Source: Aquilaria yunnanensis
Lineage: Eukaryota; Streptophyta; Magnoliopsida; Malvales; Thymelaeaceae
Direction of reading: 5' to 3'
DNA length: 64,000 nt
Assembly: GCA_039654915.1 (NCBI GenBank)
Contig: CM077600.1
Location: forward strand, 43,508,492-43,572,491
Shown: piece after piece, positions 1 to 11,227 of the stretch
Numbering within the stretch: the first letter of the stretch is position 1
Layout of the letters: each line of letters begins with the position of its first letter
Made by a program: the position numbers and the translations under genes
The notes under the pieces: generated by a model
Told to the model about the DNA's origin: nothing
The model's input: the letters and a program-made list of their open reading frames with translations, nothing else
The model's database searches: none

Positions 1-291
1 TGGCCTTCTAGGAAATTAGTTTGTGATATCTTTGCAAGCTATGGGTTGTCTATATACCTAAATTTTCTCTTCATCTGAAGTTTTATCGACCATATATGGA
101 AGTAGTTGGCTCATATCTCTAAAAGCTATAGCTTCCCTACAAATTAGCAATAACTTGGTAGTGTATAAGGAGGGTCCTGACATCATCCTCTGAGGAAACA
201 ATCCATTCTTTTATGCTGATCTTTTTGTGGTGAAACTATATGATTTTATCAAGGCGGGAAAACCTATAGTCATTTACACTTGGAATTTCAG

Positions 292-1814
292 GTTGGTGAT
301 ACGTTTTTGCAAGAAAATGTTCGTAGAGGAGTTGGTGGTGTTGGAACTTTTCTTGGATGGGGAATGGCTGCTATATACATGGGTGGAAGACTTCCTCAGA
401 TTTGCTTAAATGTGAGTTGAGTGGTTGCAAAAATTATAGTAACCAATTCCAAGAGTATATAGCATCAACCTAACTAACTTATTTGAAGTTCTTGATTATT
501 AATGTTGAAGAAGTTTCTGCTGCATTGGCTAACATGAGGCATCATGTATAAAGGTTAAGTACGACCACTGTGGGCATCATTGTTGTCAATGTTCTGATGT
601 TTTAAGTCCAGGTTCTCTTTTATTTTTATGAATCAAGGTTGTACTTGATATTGTATTTTAGCATTGAGAAATTTGAAAACAATGCTGTGTAAACTGCAAT
701 CAGATAGAAGCTCAAAGCTCAGCTAGCTTACGTCAAATATTTGTCTGGTTTGATTATTCAAGCCAGGGATGGTAAGAGGTCACAAAAGCACAGCTGAGGA
801 TCATAGTTGGTCATACAATGTTCGAAGAAGTACCTAACATCCAAAATAGTAATCATTCACACACACAGCCCCTGCCTCCCTACCCCCAACTGAAAAAACA
901 GGGGACATGATTAGAAACAGGAGAAATTTTCTTTAATTTGCTTCTTGAATTTCTTGTCTTCTTGCAATTATGAAATTAATTTAACTCTACATCAAGACAA
1001 TCATATGTATCTAACATTTTGTTCATCAAATTCTGCAGATTCGAAGAGGCAATGTGGAGGTTAGTACTTATATTGAGCTTTTCTCAACTTACTCTGTAAG
1101 TTATATACTTCTTCAATGTAGAGAAAGTGTAGAGGGAATACGCTTTTCAGGATATTTCTGTTAAGAAAATGTAAATATTCTACTCATGCAACACTTTTTG
1201 TCAATGTATGCAGGGGCTTAACCCCTTAATGTTTATGTTTGCTCTGATTGGAAATGGTACATATGTAGCAAGGTCAGTTTGATGTCCTTATCAAATCTGT
1301 TATCATCACTTCTGGACCTTGCTTTGAGTCACTTACCTTCCAAGATTCTTAATTTTTGCCTTCTAATTTTCTCCTTTTATGCAGCATACTTGTTAACAGC
1401 ACAGACTGGTCAAAAATCAGACCAAATCTACCGTGGCTGGTTGATGCAGGCGGTTGCATGCTGCTTGATGCTTTTGTATCCTTCTCTTCAGTGCTGGCTA
1501 TTGTACTCTTAAACTACAGTAGGTCAGAAGCAGGTATTCCCGTTTGAATGAATTGACAAAGTTGTGATCCCCATGTCTGTGCAGCCTTAAAGAAGTTGTA
1601 TATTTGCCTTTTTATTTTATGTTTTCACTGTGTCAAATCAGGGCTCTCATTCTCTGTTGAACCTTAATAAATTCTCAAGATACTTATACAGTTTATCTAC
1701 TTCCGCTTCTGGTCCTCCCAAGGTATGGTGGATAAGCAGAGTAACAGCGGATTAGCCTATATGGAGACAATAACAGTTTCATCAGGTCCCTCTCTCCCTG
1801 CTTTGCTTCCCTAG
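292..1814 (+). CDS. PQ-loop repeat membrane transporter, 3' part (5' end off the window)
   Basis: Five exons are seen: 292-411, 1039-1059, 1214-1272, 1385-1475 and 1680-1814. Junctions keep frame and most sites are canonical; the 1476 donor (GTATCC) is weak. They encode about 141 residues of the C-terminal half of a plant PQ-loop protein. The hallmark GGRLPQICLN is at the end of the first visible exon, followed by IRRGNVEGLNPLMFMFALIG and the ILVNSTDWSKIRPNLPWLVD segment, which are characteristic of the Arabidopsis At2g41050/At4g20100 group. The family (7-helix, related to yeast Ypq1 and human PQLC2) exports cationic amino acids from the vacuole or lysosome. The first PQ motif and first helices must lie left of position 1. 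A possible earlier exon around 1-25 (PSRKLV) is too short to call. The stop at 1812-1814 assumes that the last exon reads through a GTATGG at 1723. If that is a donor, the C-terminus differs. Confidence 0.85.
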
Positions 1815-2346
1815 CTATTGTTTTTTTACCACTATCTTACTATTTGTATGCATGTTTGCTGGAAGGTTCTCTGATCGGTTAGATGTTTTTTGCCAAGGTA
1901 CCATGGTATCTTGCTGTCTTCTGTTTGTTTTGTAGCCTTTACTTATATTTGTGATCTCTGTACAACAGGAGAGGTTTTCCAGTCCTGAATCATAAGATTA
2001 CTTCATGCTTGGATCTGCACAAAGTTTTGAAATCATGACCAGACTGACCCAGTGAAATGTGAATCTGAAGCAATTAATTGCCTCCAATACGTTTTTCTCA
2101 CGTGTTTTTTTTCCCGGAGTGGTTAAGTTGTTCTTTCTGGATATTGGTCAAAATTTTGCAGCCTCTGATTACTTGAGATATGTGCCCTGTGATCTGGTAC
2201 TAATATGAGTTTTCATTAACGTGTGACTAGAAGGACCTGAATTGCATCAAATGAATGGAATTCCAAAGCTGTTTCTTATACCAGTTGTAGTAAGTATACG
2301 ATATACAGTATATTTGTAAAATATTGATGACCAATACGTGCACCGG

Positions 2347-3388
2347 CTATGGCCAGTAATTGTAGTAAGAGCAGGCCGTGAGGTGTTCCTCCCTGGCTTC
2401 AAGAATGGGAAGCCTTACCTTTTGAAGTTCACTAGAAGAGGCATTGGATCTCTGAGGAGAGAATACAATGTGTGTGATTTCATTAGAGTCGGTATGCAAG
2501 TGATAGAGATGCTGCCCAGCTGCATAGCCTCCAAGAAGAAGGTATGACCGTTCTGACTGCTCCATTGCCACACACATATCATCACCACCTGTCCGTTAGC
2601 ATTTCCATGCTCAGCATTCATTTTGCCATTTCCAACACTACTACTAGGAAGATGATTTGTTACTTGAATAACCTGGGACCAAAATTACCCAACAACTATG
2701 GAAGAGTTAACCTAGTAAATCCGATCATTAGAAACTAGAGTTGCTTACATGCTGCCAGTTCAATTTGAGTCTGATAAAGGAAGTTGAGAACTATAGCTAT
2801 GTCTTCCTCAAACTGATGAAAGGGCCCACTCTGAAAATTCATTTTCCTGAGCTTACACAAGCCCTCTCCCAATTCCATCATGGCTCCTTTGTGGTTCTTC
2901 AGACAATTAACTTGAAATTAGGTTCCTTGGAAGAGGAGAGTCCCAGATTCAAAGGGTAAGCGAAACAAGTTGGAAACAAACAAAAGGGAAAAAAAAACCT
3001 GGTTGAACAGATGATGAAATCCAACTGCACATTGTAGGATTCCGTGTATGAGAGTTCTAGCAGGCTCCTCGGCCTTGTTCCATAGGGCTTCGAGCACGTC
3101 ATGACATTTGTAGTACTCCCTCCGATTGAAGAGGTCAACTCCGTCGTTGAACTGAAACTCTTCCTCTTCATCCTCGTCGCTCGAGTGTCTGTATAGGACC
3201 TGAAATGAACCTTGGGTTGTTGGGTGTTTGTAGGTGAGATTGGAAGATGTGGAGAAGAAATGGATGCTCCTTGAGGTATGGTTGTATTTGCGGAGGTAAA
3301 AGGGAGAAGCCCGGAAGTTAGTGGGTGTGTCCAATGCCAATGGTGTGAGATAAGGTGCTCTCACAGAAAGTGCCATACTGGAGGTCAA
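2347..3388 (-). CDS. DUF309 domain protein, probably plastid-targeted
   Basis: Three exons on the minus strand, 3388-2999, 2896-2749 and 2588-2347, join in frame with GT-AG introns of 102 and 160 bases to give 259 residues. Residues 1-75 are Ser/Thr-rich and basic like a transit peptide, then an acidic DEDEEEE stretch. The DUF309 core starts near residue 79 (FQFNDGVDLFNRREYYKCHD) with the family's H96 and E100 in KCHDVLEALW, followed by HGILQCAVGFHHLFN. Exon 2 gives NHKGAMMELGEGLCKLRKM and exon 3 the plant-specific tail (GGYAAGQHLYHLHTDSNE). DUF309 proteins occur in cyanobacteria and plants; no biochemical role is established that I know of. A second ATG at 3376 (MALSVRAP) is an equally plausible start. 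The gene converges on the PQ-loop gene, with 532 bases between stop codons. Confidence 0.9.
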
Positions 3389-6300
3389 TGGAGATGCCTC
3401 GCTTCACAAACGTTGCCCTTCTATTCCAGACTCTGCGTTGTACTTGTGGCGTGGGCGTAGCGTAAGGGATTAGATATTTCTATTTCCGACGTGAGGAAGA
3501 AAAGCTGTCTTTGTAGAAGCTACAGTTTACTTTAGGATTTTGGAGTAGATTGTAGTCACGTGACTGTCCCCTGCCAACCTTTTCCCCTGATGTTTCATGA
3601 TTACTAGTACAATCAAAAGATGTCTTGCCATCCTAGGGACGTCATTGGAGGTACGGAATTTGACACTTATTTCCATCATTCTCCTACACAATGTTAATTA
3701 ATGCTAATTTGAATTCCTTACTGAATTATAACATGTTTGCTTTTATTCTCTATATTGTAGACCACATTCTTCCCTATGTATCTTGCAAAGATAACTACTT
3801 CTCTGTGTAAAAAAAGAAAACGTCCAAACAACGTTTGTTTGATCTGACGGCCATCACCTGTGAGAAATGGGCCTAGAGGCCCCCTTAGCCCAATAAGTTG
3901 GCAACCTTTGTCCACACAGCACCTTGTGGATGTGTCGGTTTGGTGCCGAAGCCCTTTTTTTTTTTATCCTCAGGTCCAGAACGAGTATTTTGTAATTGTG
4001 ACAACATATTCTTCATCAATCAATTTTCCTATCCACTTCAGTAGTGTGTATGAATTTTGCACATTGCAGTGGCCACAAGAGAATGTGGTTGTTGTTTTGA
4101 AAAAATTTTGGGACTATTAATATTATGCTCTACTATTTAAGTGGTACTAATCACTAATGATAACATATTAATGTGCCTATTATGGAAAATTTATGTGCTA
4201 ATTATTATCACGTTCCAAAGGCTTTCGTGAGTTTTTTTTTTTTTTCAAGAACAAGAAAAAGAAAGGATTTCAGAGTCACCTACAACTTTTTCAAATTAAC
4301 AGTTCACAATTAGTTCATGGACTTGGTTAATTTGAAGCTTGCATATGTTGTGCACACTGAATTAAATATCGCGGTATACCACTTATCGCAGGTACACGGT
4401 ATAAATGTTTTCACGTTTTGTCATTTTACCGTGCGGTATACCACATACAACGCACTTTTTGCATGTATTTTGTTAAAAAACTGTGGTATACCATAAATAC
4501 TGTGCGGTACGTACCGCAGTATTTAATTTTTTATCTTTTTTTTATTTTACATAAATAATATCATAAATATATAAAAAAATTAAAATATAAATAATACACA
4601 TATCATAAAATAAACATTTACTTTTATTTTTTTTGTTACTTTTCTTAATTAATATAACAATTTAATGGATGGTAGCAGCTTAAAGGTCCCTATAAGGTTG
4701 AACAATATCTCTCAATTGGATTTTTTATGCATGCTAGCCCAACTGAATATCTTTTATTATATGTATTTTATTTATATTTAACAATTTATGATAAGAAAAA
4801 TTAAAATACATATAAATGTGTAAAAATAAATTATTAAATAAATAATATCATCTAGAAATAATATTATAACATTTATTTTTTATGATAATGATAATGATAT
4901 GTGGTGTAATATATTATACGGTATACCTTAAAATTTTGAGGTGTAATATGTATTAACGGTATTTAATACTTTGGTTGTGCATATAGCATTGATTGTAAGC
5001 TCTTTCCACGTCATGCTTAAATTATCAGAGAGTTTGAAGTCCAGAGGCAGTCAACAACAGAACAGACGATTAATTTCCTCGTGAACTAATTTGGCCGGCC
5101 CGAGAATCCTCTTTTTGTTAGGGTCATTTATTTCTTTTTCCTTTCTTTATTGTTTTTTTCCCCAAGAACCTATCTAGTACGCATAGTTTCTGGGGAAGGA
5201 CCAAATTGAACATGGAAGTTGTACTGCGGTATAAAACAGAATATGTGCCACCTTTTTGCCTACTTTTCTAAACGTCTACCTTTTTGTTTGTTTTTTTTTC
5301 CTTAAAAAGATACTGCGTATATATATTATACACACAGTTATAATTAAAAGTAGATGTGTATATAGTTTTTGGCTGCTCCATGAGCTCCCCTATCAGCTTA
5401 TTAGGACTAATCTTGTGTCCATTCGGTCTTTTCTTTTTTTGAACGGCAACAAAATTTATTAAATAAAAGAAGAATACAAAAGATTCAGCCAAAAGCTAGA
5501 TCAACATAAACTCAAATTTGAGTAAAACATAACAATTAATGTTTATATCTCAGCAAATATGTAAAATTTAAATATCTAACATTCAGATTATTAATTAGAG
5601 TGAATGTACCTCAATTAAGTAAGCTAAGCCTTTTTATATACACACACACATACCATCATAAGAAAAGAAAGTTGAATGATTATGATGAAGAATAGAGAAG
5701 TTGTGGGTATTGTCCAATTCAAAAATGCTAATACACTACGAATGGGAAGCGAGATTTGTTGCACGCGAATCATATTCCTCAGGAATTAGATTCTTCATTT
5801 TGTAATTTGCCCCCCACCTCTACACTTCGTTGACGTTTTGCAATCTTCAATATTTTATTCAACGACTATATCCAGACTCAAAAAGTTCATTATTCACTGG
5901 CATGTGCCTTCTATTTCAAAACATAACAAAAAAAAACAGTCCATAATAGTATTTGGTCTAACGACTAAGAGTTAGGTCACTCATAACTTTAATAAGAGAT
6001 TAAATCGCACCAAGTACATTATGCGCCAAAGCATATAAATTATAGCTTGATTTCTTTCGACTTTTAAAAAGTAGACAAATGTTTCCTTAATTTTTATTGA
6101 TAATCTTTCATACTCTAATATACTTGTTGCAAGATGCTTCTTAAAATTTAAATAAAAAAAAAAAAAAAAAAAAAAGCCTACACCTTCAGTATTTAGCTTC
6201 TAAGTCACACTTATTTCCAATAATATTCTACTTATGAGTCGTCAAGCTAATCACAAATCGGTATTAAATTAAAGTGCAGTACATATATATATTTGGTTTG

Positions 6301-7660
6301 ATCCTGCTGGTGTTTTGTCAACTTTATCCATTCTAACGTAGATAATAATCAAGTCACCGTAAAAAAAAACAAGGAAAAAACAAAGTCAAGTTAAAAAAGG
6401 AGATATATACATGCATATTCAACACCACAACATGTCAATTCGATGGCAAGGAATTTCAAAGCCAAGCATCCAATAACCCAAGTGGAGAGTCCAACTTAAT
6501 GGCCAATGATCGACCACACATCCGTAAGTATTCTTCAATTTTTGGACTAAATAGGGTAGTTTACGAAAAACAAACAAAAAAAAAACAGCAGATTTGGGTG
6601 AAAATACAATCTGAATTCTGAAGCCTGTATTTTATTCCCCATACTATATCATAATTGATATACCGGCCAACAATGTAAAAAAAAAAAAAAAGAATATCTC
6701 ACATTTAAATAAGAAATTAATAACTCAAATAGTATTTATAACTAACTATCAAATTGTTATTATAAATCTAAATTTACTAGTAAAAGATAACTTTCTTAAT
6801 CTACCTGACCAGCTGTAATAATGCATACCAAGACGAAAGGATAGCTTTTCGTTTTTTTGGGTACAGACAGAATATTACCCATGGTTGTGGTAACTAACCG
6901 GTCATATTTCCTCCATTCTATAATACGTATACTTGTTTCAATTTTATGTGTTTTAAAATGTGTCATGTTTGTTATTATGTGTTATCTTTCAAATATACCT
7001 TGCTGTTATATACAACTAATAATTACTTATGTGTGACATAGCATTAATAACTACTTTTTTAAGGTAAAAAGTGAAAAGATCAGTATAAGTTGGAATCGTA
7101 CAAATGGAATTTCCAAAACTTTCAGCAAACGCCCTCAGTGGGGGTGATTCAGACACTGCTTATTCTCATCTAACTTACTATTAAGGACCTCGTTTACATT
7201 TAAGCAAAACCAATTAGGGCAGCTGCCCTAGTGCTTCTTTTCCTTTGTTTTTTAGGTTCTAGATCCCTTGGTATCCCGTAGTTGCATTTGACTTCGACTA
7301 TTTCATAGCTGGGTTGGATCCCATTTAAAAGGAAGCACTCTAAAGTCTGTTTCTCTGTCCATGAGACTCAGAATTGAAGACCAGCTTGCATGTTTCAGGG
7401 AAGAGGAACTCCTTAGTGCTGCTTCTGTTCTGGTAGAGAGCTTTCTGAGTTGTTGCTAATATTTAACCATACACCAATAAGGATATATATCTGATCGATA
7501 TTTATATTAGCACATTAATCATAATTAAGTTTCATAAAAAACATTCTCCTCCATATATGCATATATAGCTTTCCACACTTTGACATATTAAAAGACAGAG
7601 AATAAATTCCTCCTCAATTATATCTTCTTCTCCCCATTAGTTATTCTTCTAATTCTTCTT
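3389..7660. other. Intergenic region between DUF309 and ANTH genes
   Basis: The region is AT-rich with no convincing gene. The first 100 bases or so should hold the DUF309 promoter (minus strand) and the last few hundred the ANTH promoter. It contains the fold-back repeat listed separately at 4358-4975, a run of about 23 A at 6151-6173, several other A and T homopolymers, and a weak Stowaway-like arm near 6905-6960. The short open frames in it have no family resemblance that I can see. Confidence 0.6.
4358..4975. repeat. Fold-back element rich in GGTATACC palindromes
   Basis: The left end (ATTAAATATCGCGGTATACC at 4361) is mirrored by the right end (ACGGTATACC near 4918, then ACGGTATTTAATAC near 4956). 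GGTATACC or close variants occur near 4373, 4434, 4484 and 4919, and a perfect 14-base palindrome GCGGTACGTACCGC sits at 4504-4517. The interior is almost pure A/T. This looks like a MITE-type non-autonomous element. Exact ends and target duplication are not clear. Confidence 0.5.
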
Positions 7661-7669
7661 CTATATATC
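7661..7669 (+). promoter_or_regulatory. TATA box of the ANTH gene
   Basis: CTATATATC lies about 55 bases before the ATG at 7719, in a CT-rich context typical of plant core promoters. The spacing implies a short leader. Confidence 0.5.
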
Positions 7670-7718
7670 CGACTCTCTGGTCAATCGTCTACCCACACCA
7701 ACTGGCCTCACCCTCAAC

Positions 7719-8957
7719 ATGGGCGTGGACCTTCAAGGCAAGCTCCGCATGGCTCTTGGCTCCATGAAAGACCACGCTTCAATCGGAAAGGCCATCATCA
7801 CCCACACCCACGATGGAAGAGGCTTCTCCGACATAGAGATTGCCGTCGTCCGCGCCACCGGCCACGACCACGGCCCAATAGAAGACAAATACGTCCACGA
7901 AATCCTTTTCCTAGTCTCTAACTTGCCCGTCTCCGTCCCTTTCCTGGCAGACAAAATCTCCCGCCGTCTCGCCAAGACGAGAGATCGCCTCGTCGCCATC
8001 AAGACCCTCGTCCTCATCCACCGCCTCCTCCGTGGAGGCAACCGCTGCTTCGAGCAAGGCCTCCGAAATGCTTACTTCTCCGGCTACCTACAACTCAGCT
8101 CGCTCTGGTTCCGGAACAATCCTGATCCGTCGCTTAGCTTTCTCCACAATTACGCTTCTTATTTAGAAGAACGAGTTGGGTGGGTGATCAACCAAGCCGG
8201 CAAGCTTGAGCCCGATTGGTCGAATGGCCCGGATCTCGAATCCTCCTGCAAGATTTCGTTATTTCGGCGGTTACCCAGATGCCAGGACTTAATGGAAAGA
8301 GTTTTGGGTTGCTGGCCGACAAGCGAATTTGTTTCAACTTCCGACAACTGCAGCCTAGCTCGAACCGCCATGAGCAATACCTTGAAGGAAAGCTTCCAAG
8401 TGTACACAGCGCTGTCGGAAGAAATTGAAACCCTGATCGATGTGTTCTTTGATTTGCCGATAGAATCGAGAGCGTTGGCCTGCGAGATCCTGAAGAGAGC
8501 TTCAAGACAAAGCCATCAACTTCACGACATGTACGAGCACTGCAAACGAGTGGTGGAGAACAAGAAGTTGGAGTACCCTTGGGTGGAGATCCTCACCATG
8601 GACCATGTGCTGGCTCTGGAGCTGTGTATAGCAGAGCCAAGGCCACAGCAGTTGCCAAATCACGTGAGGGATTTGCAAGCTCGGCGGCGGCTCCTTGGCG
8701 GAGGAGGAGTAGGAATTAGCGCGGCATCGACGTCGAATCTGTTCTCGTGCAGGCTAGAGACAAAAATAAGCAAGATATGGGTGGTTTTTGAGGATGAAGA
8801 AAATGAAAATGTGGAAATGGATTCAGCCCCTTCGAATCTGCAAGAGATTGCTTACAATGTTAGAGAAGCTGAAGTAGACGTCCAACATAACAACCCCCGA
8901 GCCTGTTTTAACCCTTTTTTGACCTACGTTCAAGTGAACGCGGTCCCAGAATTATGA
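7719..8957 (+). CDS. ANTH-domain putative clathrin assembly protein (At1g33340-like)
   Basis: A single uninterrupted 412-residue frame. The N-terminal ENTH/ANTH fold spans about residues 20-290. Residues 23-65 carry the phosphoinositide-binding region (KAIITHTHDGRG, then AVVRATGHDHGPIEDKYVHE), followed by the helical IKTLVLIHRLLRGG segment typical of plant AP180/CALM proteins. Family knowledge: these adaptors bind PI(4,5)P2 and clathrin at the plasma membrane or trans-Golgi and help recycle SNAREs. Near the C-terminus is an NPF tripeptide (398-400), the classic ligand of EH-domain proteins. There is no long repeat-rich tail, so this belongs to the short intronless class. The start is supported by the MGxDLQGKLRxALGSxKDxAS opening typical of the family. 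TATA lies at 7661. Confidence 0.93.
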   Translation: MGVDLQGKLRMALGSMKDHASIGKAIITHTHDGRGFSDIEIAVVRATGHDHGPIEDKYVHEILFLVSNLPVSVPFLADKISRRLAKTRDRLVAIKTLVLIHRLLRGGNRCFEQGLRNAYFSGYLQLSSLWFRNNPDPSLSFLHNYASYLEERVGWVINQAGKLEPDWSNGPDLESSCKISLFRRLPRCQDLMERVLGCWPTSEFVSTSDNCSLARTAMSNTLKESFQVYTALSEEIETLIDVFFDLPIESRALACEILKRASRQSHQLHDMYEHCKRVVENKKLEYPWVEILTMDHVLALELCIAEPRPQQLPNHVRDLQARRRLLGGGGVGISAASTSNLFSCRLETKISKIWVVFEDEENENVEMDSAPSNLQEIAYNVREAEVDVQHNNPRACFNPFLTYVQVNAVPEL

Positions 8958-9039
8958 TTAAAAAAGGGAAAAGTACAAAAGAACTCACCATAGTTATGAG
9001 TTTGGATCGATTTGGTCACTCTAGTTTTGATTAATATCA

Positions 9040-9650
9040 ATTGCATCCCTAAAATCATAGTTTGGACCTAAATTGACCACTAATGTTATAGTTTGGTACC
9101 AAATATACGACAAGCTATTAAAAACCTAATGGTATAAATGTGGTAAGTTGCTAGTTTTAAAATATTGGGGTACTTATATAATTTTTAACAAACTTCAAGA
9201 ATTATATATAATTTACTATATATTTTCATTTCTTTTATGGGACAACTACATCTATCCTTCACCGGAACTGTCACAGGTCTCTTTAGAAATGAAATTCAAA
9301 TTAGTGATGACATTCCGATAATACAAGTAATCCAAACCTCGATGAAATGAAACTCACTCAACCAATATCAATGTATTTCTGATCAACTACTTCTTGATAT
9401 GGCAATTTTTATGTTTACAAATAATGATTTTCTTTGCTACATCCTTCAGCATTGCCTTTATCGCTAGTGGTGGATATGAAAACGGTAAATTACATAGAGT
9501 TTCTAAACTTAAAATTGCATTAGTACCCAAGATTTAAAACCAACAACTACTTTTTCAATTGAGTTTTTAATAGTTTGTGGTGTATTTGATTCTAAACTAT
9601 AATATTAGTGGTTAATTTGGGCTCAAACTATGACTTTTGTGAAACAATAA
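9040..9650. repeat. Fold-back MITE just downstream of the ANTH gene
   Basis: The arm at about 9040-9213 (ATCATAGTTTGGACCTAAATTGACC...) is repeated in inverted orientation at about 9487-9650, with roughly 160-170 bases per arm and clear similarity throughout. It starts less than 100 bases after the ANTH stop codon, so it probably forms part of the 3' UTR or replaces the original terminator region. A further related half-arm seems to lie at 8970-9035. Superfamily is not determined. Confidence 0.65.
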
Positions 9651-11227
9651 TTTTATTAACATTTAAATGTGCAATTAATATTTTAGAAACATTCATAGAT
9701 AAATCTTTTATTTGTCTATGTAATTCATGTTTTATATCGGTATTAGGATTTAAAGCGGGATAAAAGGAAATAAAAAATCAGCATTGTGTAAGATTTATCA
9801 TTTATAACGATGATGTTTTAATTCATGAGTTGTCACTAAAGTAAGACTTTGTAACAAATATACTCTTCAATTAATAATTTACATAAAAAATATTTAATTA
9901 ATTATTGCTCTAGGTTGTTTTTTATTGTGATTATGATTGTCATTATCATCATCATTATTATTCTTATTCTTATTATTTGCTCTCTCATTGTCTGAGAAAT
10001 GAGGTTAGGTGTTTGTAAAGTTATGTGTGTTTTGGTCATATTTGAAAATCTCACAGTATTCTTCATATTTGTTATTTCCTTATTGACATTTTTAAACTAA
10101 GACGAGCATTGGAAAAGGCTATTTTCTAAGAATTACAAGCGATTATGTCTGTGTGTCTTCTTAATAATATTGTTATTATCTCATACATTGTGATGCGTTT
10201 TTTAGTTTAGTCAATGGGGTGGTACATATGGCGTCTTTTAGCTTGTTACAAAATTTCAATTTAATAAAGATTGCTTATTTCGAGAAAAAATTGCATATTA
10301 CTGAAAAAGAATTTTCTACTTGCACTAACCTTATTACGGTTCATTATTAATAGCTTTGCTACGGAATGCAAAATTTTTTTTCTGTATGATTGGTATGCAT
10401 TGTAGCAAGTAAGAAATTCTTTCCAACAATATGCATTTTAAGAGACTTCTTAATAGGAGACTTCTTAGGTTTACCTACCAGATTAAAAGGTTCACATAAA
10501 AGTAATGGTATGTGATTAGATAATAGAATTTTAAGATTGAATAATTTTAATTTTGAATTAGACAAACAATCTAATTTTTTTTAATAATTTTTCAAAAAAA
10601 TTATAAATAGAAACGGCAAGGCTTTTTTCAAAAAAAAAAAAAATCAAATAATAATATAAATAAAATAAAATCAACCTTGAATAAAAACTTAAAATGAAAA
10701 GGAGAATTTGGGACAAAAAAAAGCGTTATAAAGTACTCCTTGATTTGTTGCTTGCAACTTAAGACTTTAATATTAGCTGTGAAGAAGTAAAACATAACTA
10801 TACAACGTCAATTCAGAGTTACAATTGTCTTATTCTAGATTTCTTAAGTCTAATCTTGGACTACTGTGATGAAAACTATCCGGCGGACAAATGGCTGTGT
10901 GAAGTAGAAGTGCCAAAGTGTGAGCGGGCCTCAGAGTTGCGGCCCTGATTGGATTAAATGTTCATTCTTAGCGAGCTTCTATGCCATTGGATTAGGCCTG
11001 AAAACGGTTTAGATAAAGTGGGTCAAAGTGTTTGGTCCAAAGTAAATTGAGCATAACACTGTAAGGCCCATATTATTTCAAACTGAGGTCAGGATCAATA
11101 GTAACTTACAACTTCATGGTAGACGCCAATAGGCGATCGAAAAAGTTCACAAAAGTCAGAATAGGTATCAACGAGCTAAACAACTCTTTTCAACCCCAGC
11201 TAGCACCCTTGGCGGGCACCAAGCAAG
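9651..11227. other. Intergenic region, no gene seen
   Basis: AT-rich sequence between the ANTH gene and the B-box gene, with homopolymer runs and an ATT/ATC-rich stretch near 9940-9980. The last few hundred bases (from about 10840) are less AT-rich and should contain the 3' UTR of the minus-strand B-box gene. Confidence 0.6.

Noticed and set aside
2338..2547. Plus-strand open frame over the DUF309 last exon
   Set aside because: It is the antisense shadow of DUF309 exon 3, whose minus-strand product is clearly conserved.
3114..3128. TACTCCCTCCGATTG resembles a Stowaway MITE end
   Set aside because: It lies inside the conserved DUF309 exon (the RREYYKCHD region), has no partner arm, and is explained by the coding sequence.
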